Of a stretch of 64,000 nucleotides of DNA, positions 34,001 to 41,521 are shown piece by piece (position 1 is the stretch's first letter; every line of letters begins with the position of its first letter). Source of the stretch: Oerskovia enterophila (GTDB lineage: Bacteria; Actinomycetota; Actinomycetes; Actinomycetales; Cellulomonadaceae). The position numbers were made by a program, and so were the translations under genes. The notes below the pieces were generated by a model. The model did no database searches. It was not told the origin of the DNA and saw only the letters and a list, made by a program, of their open reading frames with translations. Location: positions 62,001 to 126,000 of the forward strand of contig NZ_MAQA01000004.1 of NCBI RefSeq assembly GCF_001692445.1, given 5' to 3'.

Positions 34001-35465
34001 CTCCGGGGGGACGAGCTGGGTCACCGGGAAGTCGGGCAAGGCGGTCCGTCTCGACGGCTCGACCGGGCGCGTGTCCGTGGCGGACGCCGACGGGTTGGAC
34101 GTGTCGTCGGCGTTGACGGTCTCGGCGTGGGTGCGTCCGGAGCGGCAGGCGACGCAGTACGTGGTGAAGAAGGCGGTGTCGGGGTCGTCCGACGGGTACG
34201 AGCTGGGGATCTCGAGCGCGGGGAAGCCGTTCTTGCGGGTCAACCAGAAGACGTCGGGGGACACGTTCCGGGTGAACGCGACGTCGGTGCTGCCGACGAA
34301 CGGGAGCGCGTGGGTGCACCTGGCGGGGACCTTCGACGGTCAGCGGTTGCGGATCTACGTGGACGGCGTCGAGCAGGGTTCGATCGCGGGTCCGGCGTCG
34401 GTCGGGGTCAACACGCTGCCGTTGACGATCGGTGCGCAGCCCGACGGCCTGTACCCCTTCCAGGGGGCCGTCGACTCCGTGCGCCTCCTCGACCGTGCGC
34501 TGACCGCGGCGGAGGTCGCGTCGCTCCACGAGTCGGTCGAGCAGCCGGCCCTGCCGCCCGTCGCACAGGACGTCTCGGCGTCCACCACGGCCGGTGCCGC
34601 GGTCTCGGGGACGCTCGCGGGCAGCTCGCCGAGCGGGGGTGCGCTGACGTTCGAGGTGGTCGCCGCTCCGGCGTCGGGCACGGTCGTGGTCACGAACCCC
34701 GCCACGGGGGCCTTCACGTACACGCCCGCCGCCGGCTACGTCGGGACCACGACCTTCACGTTCCGCGTCGGCGCGAACGGGCTCTGGTCGTCCGTCGCCA
34801 CGGCGAGGGTCCAGGTGACCCCGGCCGACGGCCTGCGCGGGGCCTGGGACCTCGAGGAGGGCACGGGGCTCGCCGCCGCGGACACGTCGGGCTGGGGCAA
34901 CGTCGGAGCCCTGTCCGGAGGGACCACGTGGGTCACGGCCGGCGGTCGGTCCGCGGTGCGGTTCGACGGCGCGACGGGCAAGGTCTCGATCCCCGACGCG
35001 GACGCGCTCGACGTCTCGTCGGCCCTGACCGTCGCCGCCTGGGTACGGCCCGAGCAGGTCGCGACCCAGTACGTCGTCAAGAAGGCCTCACCGAGCGCGA
35101 CCGACGGCTTCGAGCTGGGGCTGTCCAGCGCGGGCAAGGCCTTCCTCCGTCTCAACCAGGCGACGTCGGGGGACACCTACCGGGTCAACGCCACGTCGAC
35201 GTACCCGTCGAACGGCACCACCTGGGTGCACCTCGTGGGGACGTACGACGGTCAACGCATGCGGCTGTACGTCGACGGTGTCGAGCAGGGGTCGGCCGCA
35301 GGCCCGGGGACCGTCGGGGTCAACACCCTGCCCCTGCTCCTGGGTGGGCAGCCCGGCGGCACGCTCCCGCTCAAGGGGGCCGTCGACGGCGTGCGGCTCT
35401 ACGACCGTGCGTTGAGCGCTGCCGAGGTCGTCGCGCTCAGGACGCAGACTCCGCCGCCTGCCTGA
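31053..35465 (+). CDS. Secreted surface protein with three Ig-like plus LamG repeat units
   Basis: Secreted protein of 1470 residues. A basic N-terminus and hydrophobic segment at about 17-47 act as signal peptide (cleavage likely near AASAAG). Residues to about 185 are a beta-sandwich-like domain; about 195-560 contain a BNR/sialidase-propeller-like region (HVDGTNPQTW, ADDHMNVAVASDGTLYAAV). Then three units of 304 residues each follow, an Ig-like domain (GALTFEVVAAPASGTVVVTN) and a LamG/concanavalin-like domain (TWELDEG, LTVSAWVRPE, WVHLAGTFDGQRLRIYVDG). LamG modules bind or cleave glycans; no catalytic motif is visible. There is no LPxTG, membrane anchor or SLH domain at the C-terminus. It could bind the EPS made by the cluster. 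It overlaps the convergent GNAT gene by 29 bases. Confidence 0.82.
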   Translation: MARSDGSHRRPATARRSVVRITAPLLVGALVLATAGSVVSGDLRAASAAGPGNVPVTTVQGDTRAEGREIGGLVGQDVASNFSADGAGPETPTTVATSLWWRWTAPESGRISFSTSGSELDTTVAVRRAAAPTTVVASNDDDGDVATSQVAFDAVAGEEYLVEVGTKAGEPGLVTLAWQTPAPAADAAPNGPSALTAETALTTTAVPLSGNTGEKPQSKLWFAHDTWWAALASTSTSPAGTWVWRYDLTAGTWTNVVRISDRTDVRADVKVVGDVAHVLLHGPTTSLVSLEYVASSNAYQPWSQRTTATTVSLPGSETGTIDVDSTGRLWLVADTSTSIQARYSDAPYTTFSAPVTVASGVLDDDIGMVTALPGGKIGVLWSNQNTKRFGFRTHVDGTNPQTWTADEKPAQSSALNLGDGMADDHMNVAVASDGTLYAAVKTSYDSPGSTVIALLVRRAGGTWDPLYEVDRLGTRPIVEIDEATGLLRVVYTHSEVLDDILEKVTPLDAISFSQNATTVLDGTYNNVTGAKQNVPGATLVMAASSSTAGTARLPWIDPRGPVATAGLTATSVGVAVTGTLKGASPVGGALTFEVVAAPASGTVVVTNPATGAFTYTPATGYVGTTTFTFRVKAGSTWSNVATQTVRVTSAPGVRGTWELDEGSGTTSADSSGWAQTGTLSGGATWVDGTDGKAVRLDGNAGKVSVPDSEALDVSSALTVSAWVRPERQATQYVVKKAVSGSSDGYELGISSAGKPFLRVNQKTSGDTFRVNATSVLPTNGSAWVHLAGTFDGQRLRIYVDGVEQGSIAGPASVGVNTLPLTIGAQPDGLYPFQGAVDSVRLSDRALTAAQITEIVQGGGPVPTTPVATDGASTTTAGAAVSGTLAGTSPSGGALTFEVVAAPASGTVVVTNPATGAFTYTPTAGFVGADAFSFRVKAGSTWSNVATQSVRVTAVAGTRGTWELDEGTGVVASDSSGWGYQGALSGGTSWVTGKSGKAVRLDGSTGRVSVADADGLDVSSALTVSAWVRPERQATQYVVKKAVSGSSDGYELGISSAGKPFLRVNQKTSGDTFRVNATSVLPTNGSAWVHLAGTFDGQRLRIYVDGVEQGSIAGPASVGVNTLPLTIGAQPDGLYPFQGAVDSVRLLDRALTAAEVASLHESVEQPALPPVAQDVSASTTAGAAVSGTLAGSSPSGGALTFEVVAAPASGTVVVTNPATGAFTYTPAAGYVGTTTFTFRVGANGLWSSVATARVQVTPADGLRGAWDLEEGTGLAAADTSGWGNVGALSGGTTWVTAGGRSAVRFDGATGKVSIPDADALDVSSALTVAAWVRPEQVATQYVVKKASPSATDGFELGLSSAGKAFLRLNQATSGDTYRVNATSTYPSNGTTWVHLVGTYDGQRMRLYVDGVEQGSAAGPGTVGVNTLPLLLGGQPGGTLPLKGAVDGVRLYDRALSAAEVVALRTQTPPPA
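32814..35430 (+). repeat. three tandem 912-base repeat units inside the LamG gene
   Basis: The GGTGCGCTGACGTTCGAGGT block recurs at 32814, 33726 and 34638, exactly 912 bases apart, so each Ig-like plus LamG unit is 304 codons. In units 1 and 2 the LamG part is identical as far as I can read over about 394 bases (33182-33575 and 34094-34487). The third unit differs at many third positions. Confidence 0.85.
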
Positions 35466-36669
35466 CGTCGCGGGTCGGGGGACGCTCTGCGCGGGTACGG
35501 CGCTCGTCCCTGGCCGTGCGCACCCGGACCGCGAGCACGCGTCGGCGCTGCCCCAGGGCCACGATCTCGCGGAGCAGCAGCTGCCCCGGCCAGCGTCCCA
35601 GCGCGGCCGTGAAGGACACCGTGCGCAGCCGCGAGGGGTAGAGCTCGTTCTGGTCGGGGTAGAGGGACGGGTGCATGCACGAGTCGAGCAGGTCGAGGTC
35701 GCCCTGGGCGGCGAACCGCTTGACCGTGAGCAGGCGCCCCAGGACGCCCGGCGCGTGCTGCGCCCCCTTCTCGGCATACTCGTCGTACCAGGCGAACAGC
35801 GTGCCTCCGGACCGGAGGAACGCGGCCATGTAGAAGGTCTCGCCCGCGGGCCGCAGGGCGAGCAGGGTCGCGCGCCCCGCGGCCGCGTGCGCACGGAAGA
35901 CGTCCACGAACCACTCGGGTCCCTCGCGCAGCCGGGAGAAGCCGACCCCGTCGCGGTCCGGGTCGGCCTTCCAGGTCTCGAGCTCGAACCGGAGGAACTC
36001 GGCGGGGTCCTCGACGACGTCGAGCGTCAGGGAGTCGAGCTCGGCCGGGACGCCCGCAGCCTCCGTGAGGCGACGGGCCCGACGGCGGACGGCCTTGGCG
36101 CGCGACCTCGGGAGGTAGCCGAAGCTCCCCGGATCCTCGACCTCGGCGAAGCGGACCGCGGCCCGTTCGTCCCCGCCCCAGACGTGGAGCCTCGACCCCT
36201 CGTCCGCGAACGCCCGCTGGAGCGCGGCACCGCCCGGGCCGTCGCCCGAGACGAACGCCATCTCGATGCTCCCGCCGAGCTCGTGCGAGAACCGTCGGAA
36301 GGCCCGCACGAGGCCGGTAGCGGCTCGCCGGGTGTCGCCCTCGCGCAGGAGCGGGACGCCGAGCGAGGTGAACTGGTTGAGGATCGGTCCGTCGTTCGAC
36401 GCGTGCCGGTGCGGCCAGCGGCGGTTCGCCGGGACCATCTCGTAGGGCATGAGCGCGAGCCACGTGCCGCCCGACTCGACGACCACCAGGCGCAGGGTGC
36501 GGTCCGGGTCGAAGTGCGCGGCGGTCGGGACCAGGAAGTCCGGCCCGTAGAACACGTTGGGCTCGGCGGCGTGGTCGGCGAGGTCTCTCCAGCGGGAGAC
36601 GTCCTCGGGGCCGAGCGTGGAGACTGCGGCGAGGCGGACGGACAGGCGGGGCGAGTCGTTCGAAGGCAT
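35437..36669 (-). CDS. GNAT acyltransferase (BioF2-like/CelD-like, Acetyltransf_6)
   Basis: Protein of 410 residues with the double-GNAT architecture of the BioF2-like (Acetyltransf_6) group, relatives of CelD and FemAB-type enzymes that acylate sugars or transfer amino acids. The N-terminal half has WRDLADHAAEPNVFYGPDFLVP and LALMPYEMV. The C-terminal half has LRFELETWKADPDRDGVGFS, FYMAAFLRSGGTLFAWYDEY and the shared ending MHPSLYPDQNELYPSRLRTVSF. Three paralogues lie in this window (37017, 49499 and 50638). The substrate is inferred to be the cluster glycan or a precursor. It is the last gene of the ABC-exporter unit. Confidence 0.8.
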   Translation of the reverse strand: MPSNDSPRLSVRLAAVSTLGPEDVSRWRDLADHAAEPNVFYGPDFLVPTAAHFDPDRTLRLVVVESGGTWLALMPYEMVPANRRWPHRHASNDGPILNQFTSLGVPLLREGDTRRAATGLVRAFRRFSHELGGSIEMAFVSGDGPGGAALQRAFADEGSRLHVWGGDERAAVRFAEVEDPGSFGYLPRSRAKAVRRRARRLTEAAGVPAELDSLTLDVVEDPAEFLRFELETWKADPDRDGVGFSRLREGPEWFVDVFRAHAAAGRATLLALRPAGETFYMAAFLRSGGTLFAWYDEYAEKGAQHAPGVLGRLLTVKRFAAQGDLDLLDSCMHPSLYPDQNELYPSRLRTVSFTAALGRWPGQLLLREIVALGQRRRVLAVRVRTARDERRTRAERPPTRDVRQAAESAS

Positions 36670-36795
36670 GGGTTCCCGTTCGAGGAGGCGGCGCGAAGAG
36701 GCCGCACGGCGGAGCGAGCCCTTGCGGGCTGCACGGGGGAGTGGCGGGGGCGAGAGAAGATCCTCGATCGACCCGAGGAGGGAGGAGAGGAGGTG

Positions 36796-37020
36796 TCAGC
36801 GAACCGTCGGGAAGCCCGACGGCGGGCCCTCACCGGGGTGCTCGAAGCCGAGCTCTGGCCCGAGGTAGGTGGTGCGTCGAAGGAACTCGGGATCGGCCGG
36901 TGCGGGGTCGGACGACGCATCGGTCCAGGCCCTGCCGGTGTGTCCCAGCGTCGCGGCCAGGATCCCGCGGTCGTTCCATGCCATGGTCGGGCGCCCTTCA
37001 CGGGAGGTCGTTCCGATCAT
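36796..37020 (-). CDS. Small hypothetical protein, translationally coupled
   Basis: Open frame of 74 codons whose ATG (37020) overlaps the stop of the upstream GNAT gene as ATGA, the same arrangement used by real genes in this unit. The peptide contains MAWNDRGILAATLGHTGR (an internal ATG at 36984 is an alternative start), then an acidic/Pro stretch and ends in GFPTVR. There is no signal or membrane segment and I do not recognise a family. It fills most of the otherwise unexplained 347-base gap between two GNAT genes. The remaining gap, 36670-36795, holds a small AGCCC-ttgc-GGGCT hairpin at 36717-36730 and purine-rich sequence on the plus strand. Confidence 0.45.
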   Translation of the reverse strand: MIGTTSREGRPTMAWNDRGILAATLGHTGRAWTDASSDPAPADPEFLRRTTYLGPELGFEHPGEGPPSGFPTVR

Positions 37021-38168
37021 GACGCGTTCTCCGGCGTCTCGCGAGGCGTGCCCACGACGCGAGCACGCAGCCGGCGCAATGTCGGCACCGAGCGCACCAG
37101 GAGGCGCGGGAGGAGGCCGCGGGTCGCGAGCACGACCCCGACCAGCGTCCGCCGGTCCCGGTACAGACCGCTCGGACCGACGTTCTTGGGGTGCAGGCAC
37201 GGGTCGAAACGGTCCGCGGTCGTCCTTCCCAGGACGAACTCCTGCTCCATGACCCGACCGATCACCCCGGGGCTGAACTTCGCGAACCGTTCGTCGTAGG
37301 TGTCCATCAGGGAGTAGAGAGACCCGCCCGCGCCCAGGAGCAAGGACATGTACACGACGTCCTCTCCTGCCGTCAGCGTCAGCAGGCGGAGGTTCTTGCG
37401 TTCGCGGAGCCCGTCGGTGACGTCGGTGAACCACTCGACCGCGCCCGGGGTCACCTCGAGGGCGCCGCCGTCCTGGTCGACGTCCCCCTTCCAGCCGGCG
37501 GCCTCCAGCGCGACGAAGGTCTCGAACGCGCGCGGGTCGTCCCCGCGGTCCTCCATGACGAGAGAGGATCCCGTGGCCTCCTCGAGGCGACGGGTCAGAC
37601 GCTCGACCTGCTTGCGCTTGGAGCGGCTCAGGGCGTCCCGCGGGGCGGGCGCATCGCTCGCACGGTCGAGGAAGGCCCGTTCGAACCGGGATCGCTCGAG
37701 CATCGGGACCCCGGCGCGTCGGCACGCGTCGTGGAGCGCCTCGTGGAGCGCGCCGTTCCCCGGGAGGAGCGTGATCTCGACGAGCGGAGGCACGCCGTTG
37801 CGCCGGTCCGCGAGGAAGCCGAGCAGCCCGTCGAGCGCGACGGTCGCCTGCTCCGTGTCGACCAGCGGCGCGCACAGCGGCGCGTCGTCCTTGAGGAACG
37901 CACCCGCGGTGGTCGCGTACCGCAGGGGCGTCCCGTGGAAGCGGTCCTCGCGGCTGAGGGGGAGCAGGGCGATCATGCGGTCGTCTCGCTCGACGACGAG
38001 GAGCAGGATGCCCGAGGTGCGGGTGAGCCACCGGGACGCGGAGAGCAGGTAGGCGGGGGACAGGAAGGGGTTGGGCTCGAGCGCACGGTCGACCAGGTCG
38101 GCCCACCGTCCGGCCTCGGCCGGGGTGACGTCGCTGAGCCGCACGAGGCGGGAGGTCACGGGGCTCAT
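37017..38168 (-). CDS. GNAT acyltransferase (BioF2-like/CelD-like, Acetyltransf_6)
   Basis: Second BioF2-like GNAT, 383 residues. WADLVDRALEPNPFLSPAYLL, IALLPLSREDRFHGTPL, SRSKRKQVERLTRRLEEATG (basic linker), FVALEAAGWKGDVDQDGGAL, VYMSLLLGAGGSLYSLMDTYDERFAKFSPGVIGRVM and the family ending FDPCLHPKNVG are in the same order as in the other three copies. The ATG overlaps the stop of the upstream glycosyltransferase gene (ATGA, 38165-38168). The role is inferred as acylation of the exported glycan or its precursor. Confidence 0.8.
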   Translation of the reverse strand: MSPVTSRLVRLSDVTPAEAGRWADLVDRALEPNPFLSPAYLLSASRWLTRTSGILLLVVERDDRMIALLPLSREDRFHGTPLRYATTAGAFLKDDAPLCAPLVDTEQATVALDGLLGFLADRRNGVPPLVEITLLPGNGALHEALHDACRRAGVPMLERSRFERAFLDRASDAPAPRDALSRSKRKQVERLTRRLEEATGSSLVMEDRGDDPRAFETFVALEAAGWKGDVDQDGGALEVTPGAVEWFTDVTDGLRERKNLRLLTLTAGEDVVYMSLLLGAGGSLYSLMDTYDERFAKFSPGVIGRVMEQEFVLGRTTADRFDPCLHPKNVGPSGLYRDRRTLVGVVLATRGLLPRLLVRSVPTLRRLRARVVGTPRETPENAS

Positions 38169-39352
38169 GCGCTCGCCCCGGGTGTCCGTGCGCGGGCGCT
38201 CCCGAGCGCCGCGTCCAGCCGGGTGCGAGCCCGGGACCAGTCCATGTCGTGGGCGCGCGCGGCCCCGGCACTCTTGGACCGCGCGAGCAACGAGTCGTCG
38301 TCCGCGAGGGCGGCCAGCGCCTGCGAGAGCGCGCGGACGTCGTCGGGCGCGACGAGGATGCCCGCTGGTCCGACGGCCTCGGGGATGCCTCCGATGTCCG
38401 AGGCGACGACCGCAGCACCCGCGGCCATCCCCTCGAGCGCGGTGAGCGCGAAGGGCTCTGCCCAGCGCGACGGGACGACGACGACGTCGGCGGTCTGCAG
38501 GACCTCGCGGGCCTCGGCGCGCGGGAGGAAGCCCGTGAACGTCACGGGGCCGACCGCGCCGGACGCACGGCGTCGCAGGTCCTTCTCGTGGGGCGTCAGG
38601 GGGGCCGCGGCGTCGAAGCCCGCGGAGCCGACGACCGTGAGCCGCACGTCGTCGCGCGCGAGGGCACGGACCGCGTCCACGAGGACGTCGGCCCCCTTGT
38701 CGGGGATCGTGCGGCCGACGAAGACCACGTGCAGGCGATCGCCCCGAGGTCGTGGCCGGACCGGAGGGGGAGCGGGGGCGTCGACCCCGTTGTGCACGAC
38801 GACGACACGGTCCTGGAGCGAGCGTGGGAGCAACGACGTCGTCTCGTCGGCCAGGAACTCGCTGACGCAGACGATGCGGTAGACCTGGCCGAGCGCGCGT
38901 GCCAGCTCGCGGTGCCCGTAGGAGCGCAGGAGCTGGTTGTGCGCGTACAGGACCGGGACGTGCCGCGACGCGTCGACGAGCGGGACGAGCTGGGGGGCGT
39001 TGTGCGCCAGGACGAACGACGGAGCCCAGGACGCCTGGTCCTGGACGGTGGCCGCGAACGCGCGGCGGGCGCCGAACCGGGGGAGGCCCACGCGCGACGA
39101 CGCGGCGTCCAGGTAGCGGTCCGCGCGCCGCGCCGAGACCTGGGGGTACTCGACGACGTCCACGCCGGGATAGCGGTCCGGGTACGTCCCACGGGCCACG
39201 ACGACCGACGACGGCGCGGACCCTGCGGACGCGCCGCGGACCAGGCCGTCCACGACGGTGGGTACAGCGCTGCCGGTCCTCGGGGAGTAGTGGTCGCCCG
39301 GCGTGATGACGTGGACGTACGGCCGGTCGACCGCGTCCGTGGATCGCTGCAT
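38165..39352 (-). CDS. Glycosyltransferase family 4
   Basis: GT-B glycosyltransferase of 395 residues. The N-terminus YVHVITPGDHYSPRTGSAVPTVV is an acceptor-domain start. FVLAHNAPQLVPL, VLYAHNQLLRSYG and VVVVHNGVDAP follow. The donor domain has VFVGRTIPDKGADVLVDAVRAL at about 222-243 and SRWAEPFALTALEGMAAGAAVVA near 315. GGAGG lies eight bases before the ATG. It is cotranscribed with the exporter genes just upstream (gap of 20 bases) and overlaps the following GNAT start. Confidence 0.88.
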   Translation of the reverse strand: MQRSTDAVDRPYVHVITPGDHYSPRTGSAVPTVVDGLVRGASAGSAPSSVVVARGTYPDRYPGVDVVEYPQVSARRADRYLDAASSRVGLPRFGARRAFAATVQDQASWAPSFVLAHNAPQLVPLVDASRHVPVLYAHNQLLRSYGHRELARALGQVYRIVCVSEFLADETTSLLPRSLQDRVVVVHNGVDAPAPPPVRPRPRGDRLHVVFVGRTIPDKGADVLVDAVRALARDDVRLTVVGSAGFDAAAPLTPHEKDLRRRASGAVGPVTFTGFLPRAEAREVLQTADVVVVPSRWAEPFALTALEGMAAGAAVVASDIGGIPEAVGPAGILVAPDDVRALSQALAALADDDSLLARSKSAGAARAHDMDWSRARTRLDAALGSARARTPGASA

Positions 39353-39372
39353 CGAGATCCCTCCTGGCGGGC

Positions 39373-40191
39373 TCAGATCACGTCGGCGAAGCCACGCTCG
39401 AGCTTCTGGAAGATCAGCGCGCCGCCCGTGAAGGCGAGCCCCGACACCACGACCAGGGCGACCACCTGCCACGCCTCGGGGGCCGCCTGCCCGAGCAGCG
39501 ACCAGCGGAAGCCTTCGAGCAGCCACGTGAGCGGGTTGATGTTGAAGATCCACAGCAGGTTCGCCGGGACGGCCTCCAACGAGTACGCGACGGGGGTCGC
39601 GTACATGAGGATCTGGACGACCCAGGGCAGGGCGTACCCGACGTCGCGGTACTTGACCATGACGGCCGAGCTCGCTACCCCGATCGCGGCGCCCAGCAGC
39701 ACGGCCAGCAGCGTCCAGAACGGCAGGAGCAGGATGGGCCAGCCGGGGTTGATCCCGTAGACGAACAGCAGGATCACGAACAGCCCGAACGCGACGGCGT
39801 AGTCCACGAGGACCGCGAGGATCGTCGAGAGCGGCACGAGCATGCGCGGGAAGAAGACCTTCGACACGAGCGACTGGTTCGCCACGAGCGAGGACGACGA
39901 GCGGCTCGCGACGCCGCTGAACACGTTCCACGCGAGCTGGCCCGCGAAGGCGAAGATGAAGTACGGGACGCCGTTGCTCGGCAGGTCCGCCACCTGACCG
40001 AACACGATCGCGAAGATCCCGGCCGCGGCGAGCGGCTGCAGGATGACCCAGGCGACGCCGATCACGGTCTGCCGGTAGCGCAGCAGGACGTCGCGCCGAC
40101 CGAAGCTGATGAGGACCTCGCGGGCCTCCCACAGCTCCTTGACCGACGGCAGGTCCCACCGCCCGGGCGGGGTGATCACGGTCTTGCTCAT
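39373..40191 (-). CDS. Polysaccharide ABC exporter permease (Wzm-like, ABC-2 type)
   Basis: Permease of 272 residues with six predicted membrane segments. The N-terminal cytoplasmic amphipathic region (SVKELWEAREVLISFGRRDVLLRYRQTVIGVAW) is the classic Wzm/TagG/KpsM start. NPLTWLLEGFRWSLLG in the last loop is also typical. It pairs with the Wzt-like ATPase just upstream (two-base gap) to export lipid-linked polysaccharide or teichoic acid. GAGGTG precedes the ATG at 40191. Confidence 0.92.
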   Translation of the reverse strand: MSKTVITPPGRWDLPSVKELWEAREVLISFGRRDVLLRYRQTVIGVAWVILQPLAAAGIFAIVFGQVADLPSNGVPYFIFAFAGQLAWNVFSGVASRSSSSLVANQSLVSKVFFPRMLVPLSTILAVLVDYAVAFGLFVILLFVYGINPGWPILLLPFWTLLAVLLGAAIGVASSAVMVKYRDVGYALPWVVQILMYATPVAYSLEAVPANLLWIFNINPLTWLLEGFRWSLLGQAAPEAWQVVALVVVSGLAFTGGALIFQKLERGFADVI

Positions 40192-40193
40192 CG

Positions 40194-41402
40194 TCACCAC
40201 CTCTCGTACTGGAAGTCGGCCAGGACCATGCCGTGGGTCAGCGCCTCGTCGGACGTGACCTCGGGGTACGGCGGGTTGGGCAGGACCTCGAAGGCCCCCG
40301 CGCCCTCCCAGGCGTCGAGGATGCCGGTCTTGCACACGTACAGGTCGTACGTGTACTTGCCCGGCTTGAGCCACAGGTCCTTGATGGTCAGTGCGCCGCG
40401 CTGCGGGACGGTCGGGTCGAGCCACAGGCCGACGAGGCGCGAGTCGCACTGGACGACGATGTTGCCGTTCATGTCGTTGACGTGGCACGAGACGAAGTAG
40501 CTGCCGACGAGGTCCGGGTTGGCGTTCACCGCGAACTCGATGACCTTGTCCTCGGTGGGCTCCATGGTCTCCTCGGCGATCGACGCCTCGGTGAAGCGGA
40601 GCTCGCCGGTGCCGGCACGTCGGGACGCGTCCTGCTGGGCGACGTGGAAGCTCGTGAAGCTGTTGCGGTACTCCGCGAGGGCGTCCTCGACGTTGCCCGC
40701 GTAGGTGAGCTTGCCCTGGTCGAGGTAGATCGCCCGGGTGCACAACGCGGAGACCGTCTGCGCCTGGTGGCTCACGTACAGCACCGTGCGACCGTCGCGC
40801 GCGACGTCGCGCATCTTGGCGAGCGACTTGGCCTGGAACTCGGCGTCGCCGACCGCGAGGACCTCGTCGATCGCGAGGATCTCGGTCTCGAGGTGCGCGG
40901 CGACCGCGAACGCGAGGCGCACGTACATGCCCGACGAGTAGCGCTTGACCGGGGTCTCGAGGAACTTCTCGACCCCCGAGAAGTCCACGATCTCGTCGAA
41001 CCGGCGCTGGATCTCCTTGCGCCGCATGCCGAGCAGCGTGCCGTTGAGGTAGACGTTCTCCCGTCCCGTGAGCTCGGGGTGGAAGCCGGTGCCGACCTCG
41101 AGCAGGCTGCCCACCCGGCCGCCCAGCTCGATGCGGCCCGCCGACGGTGCGGTGATCCGGGTCAGGAGCTTGAGGAGCGTGCTCTTGCCCGCACCGTTGC
41201 GCCCGATGATGCCCAGGGCCTCGCCCCACGGAACCTCGAAGCTGACGTCCTTGAGCGCCTCGAAGTCCTCGAACTCGGGCTTGTGCAGCGGGTGCTTGAC
41301 CCGGTTGATGACAGCCTCGGCAGCGGTCGTCGGCCGGAAGCCGCTCTTCGCGATGCGGTAGGACTTGCCCAGGCCCTTCACGGCAACAGCGGGATCCGCC
41401 AC
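40194..41402 (-). CDS. Polysaccharide ABC exporter ATPase with carbohydrate-binding tail (Wzt-like)
   Basis: ATPase of 402 residues. The ABC domain has Walker A IIGRNGAGKST at about 66-76, the Wzt/TagH-type signature YSSGMYVRLAF and Walker B ILAIDEVLAVGD. From about 265 there is a beta-sandwich Wzt C-terminal domain (FAVNANPDLVGSYFVSCHV, LWLDPTVPQRG, LWLKPGKYTYDLYV). In O9a-type systems this domain recognises the chain terminus and couples capping to export, so chain-end selection is plausible here. The GTG start has AGGGG five bases upstream. GATAGT at 41504-41499 (minus) is a possible -10 in the 119-base leader. Confidence 0.92.
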   Translation of the reverse strand: MADPAVAVKGLGKSYRIAKSGFRPTTAAEAVINRVKHPLHKPEFEDFEALKDVSFEVPWGEALGIIGRNGAGKSTLLKLLTRITAPSAGRIELGGRVGSLLEVGTGFHPELTGRENVYLNGTLLGMRRKEIQRRFDEIVDFSGVEKFLETPVKRYSSGMYVRLAFAVAAHLETEILAIDEVLAVGDAEFQAKSLAKMRDVARDGRTVLYVSHQAQTVSALCTRAIYLDQGKLTYAGNVEDALAEYRNSFTSFHVAQQDASRRAGTGELRFTEASIAEETMEPTEDKVIEFAVNANPDLVGSYFVSCHVNDMNGNIVVQCDSRLVGLWLDPTVPQRGALTIKDLWLKPGKYTYDLYVCKTGILDAWEGAGAFEVLPNPPYPEVTSDEALTHGMVLADFQYERW

Positions 41403-41521
41403 GGTGTCCCCTTCGGCATGGTGTCCGCGCGATGCGGATCGTGTGGTGGTCGGAGGAGTCTCGACCGGTGAGAACCGGGCCTTCTACGACACGGGCACAC
41501 TATCAGCGGGCGGACGCCGGA

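Noticed and set aside
33182-34487. Possible CRISPR-like or mobile-element repeat
   Set aside because: The repeats are in-frame protein modules with a 304-codon period, with no spacers, terminal repeats or transposase.
30705-34529. Antisense open frame of 1274 codons opposite the LamG gene
   Set aside because: It is a mirror of repetitive GC-rich coding sequence: Arg/Pro/His-rich, repeats the LamG duplication, has no domain, and the sense frame has a signal peptide and clear domains.
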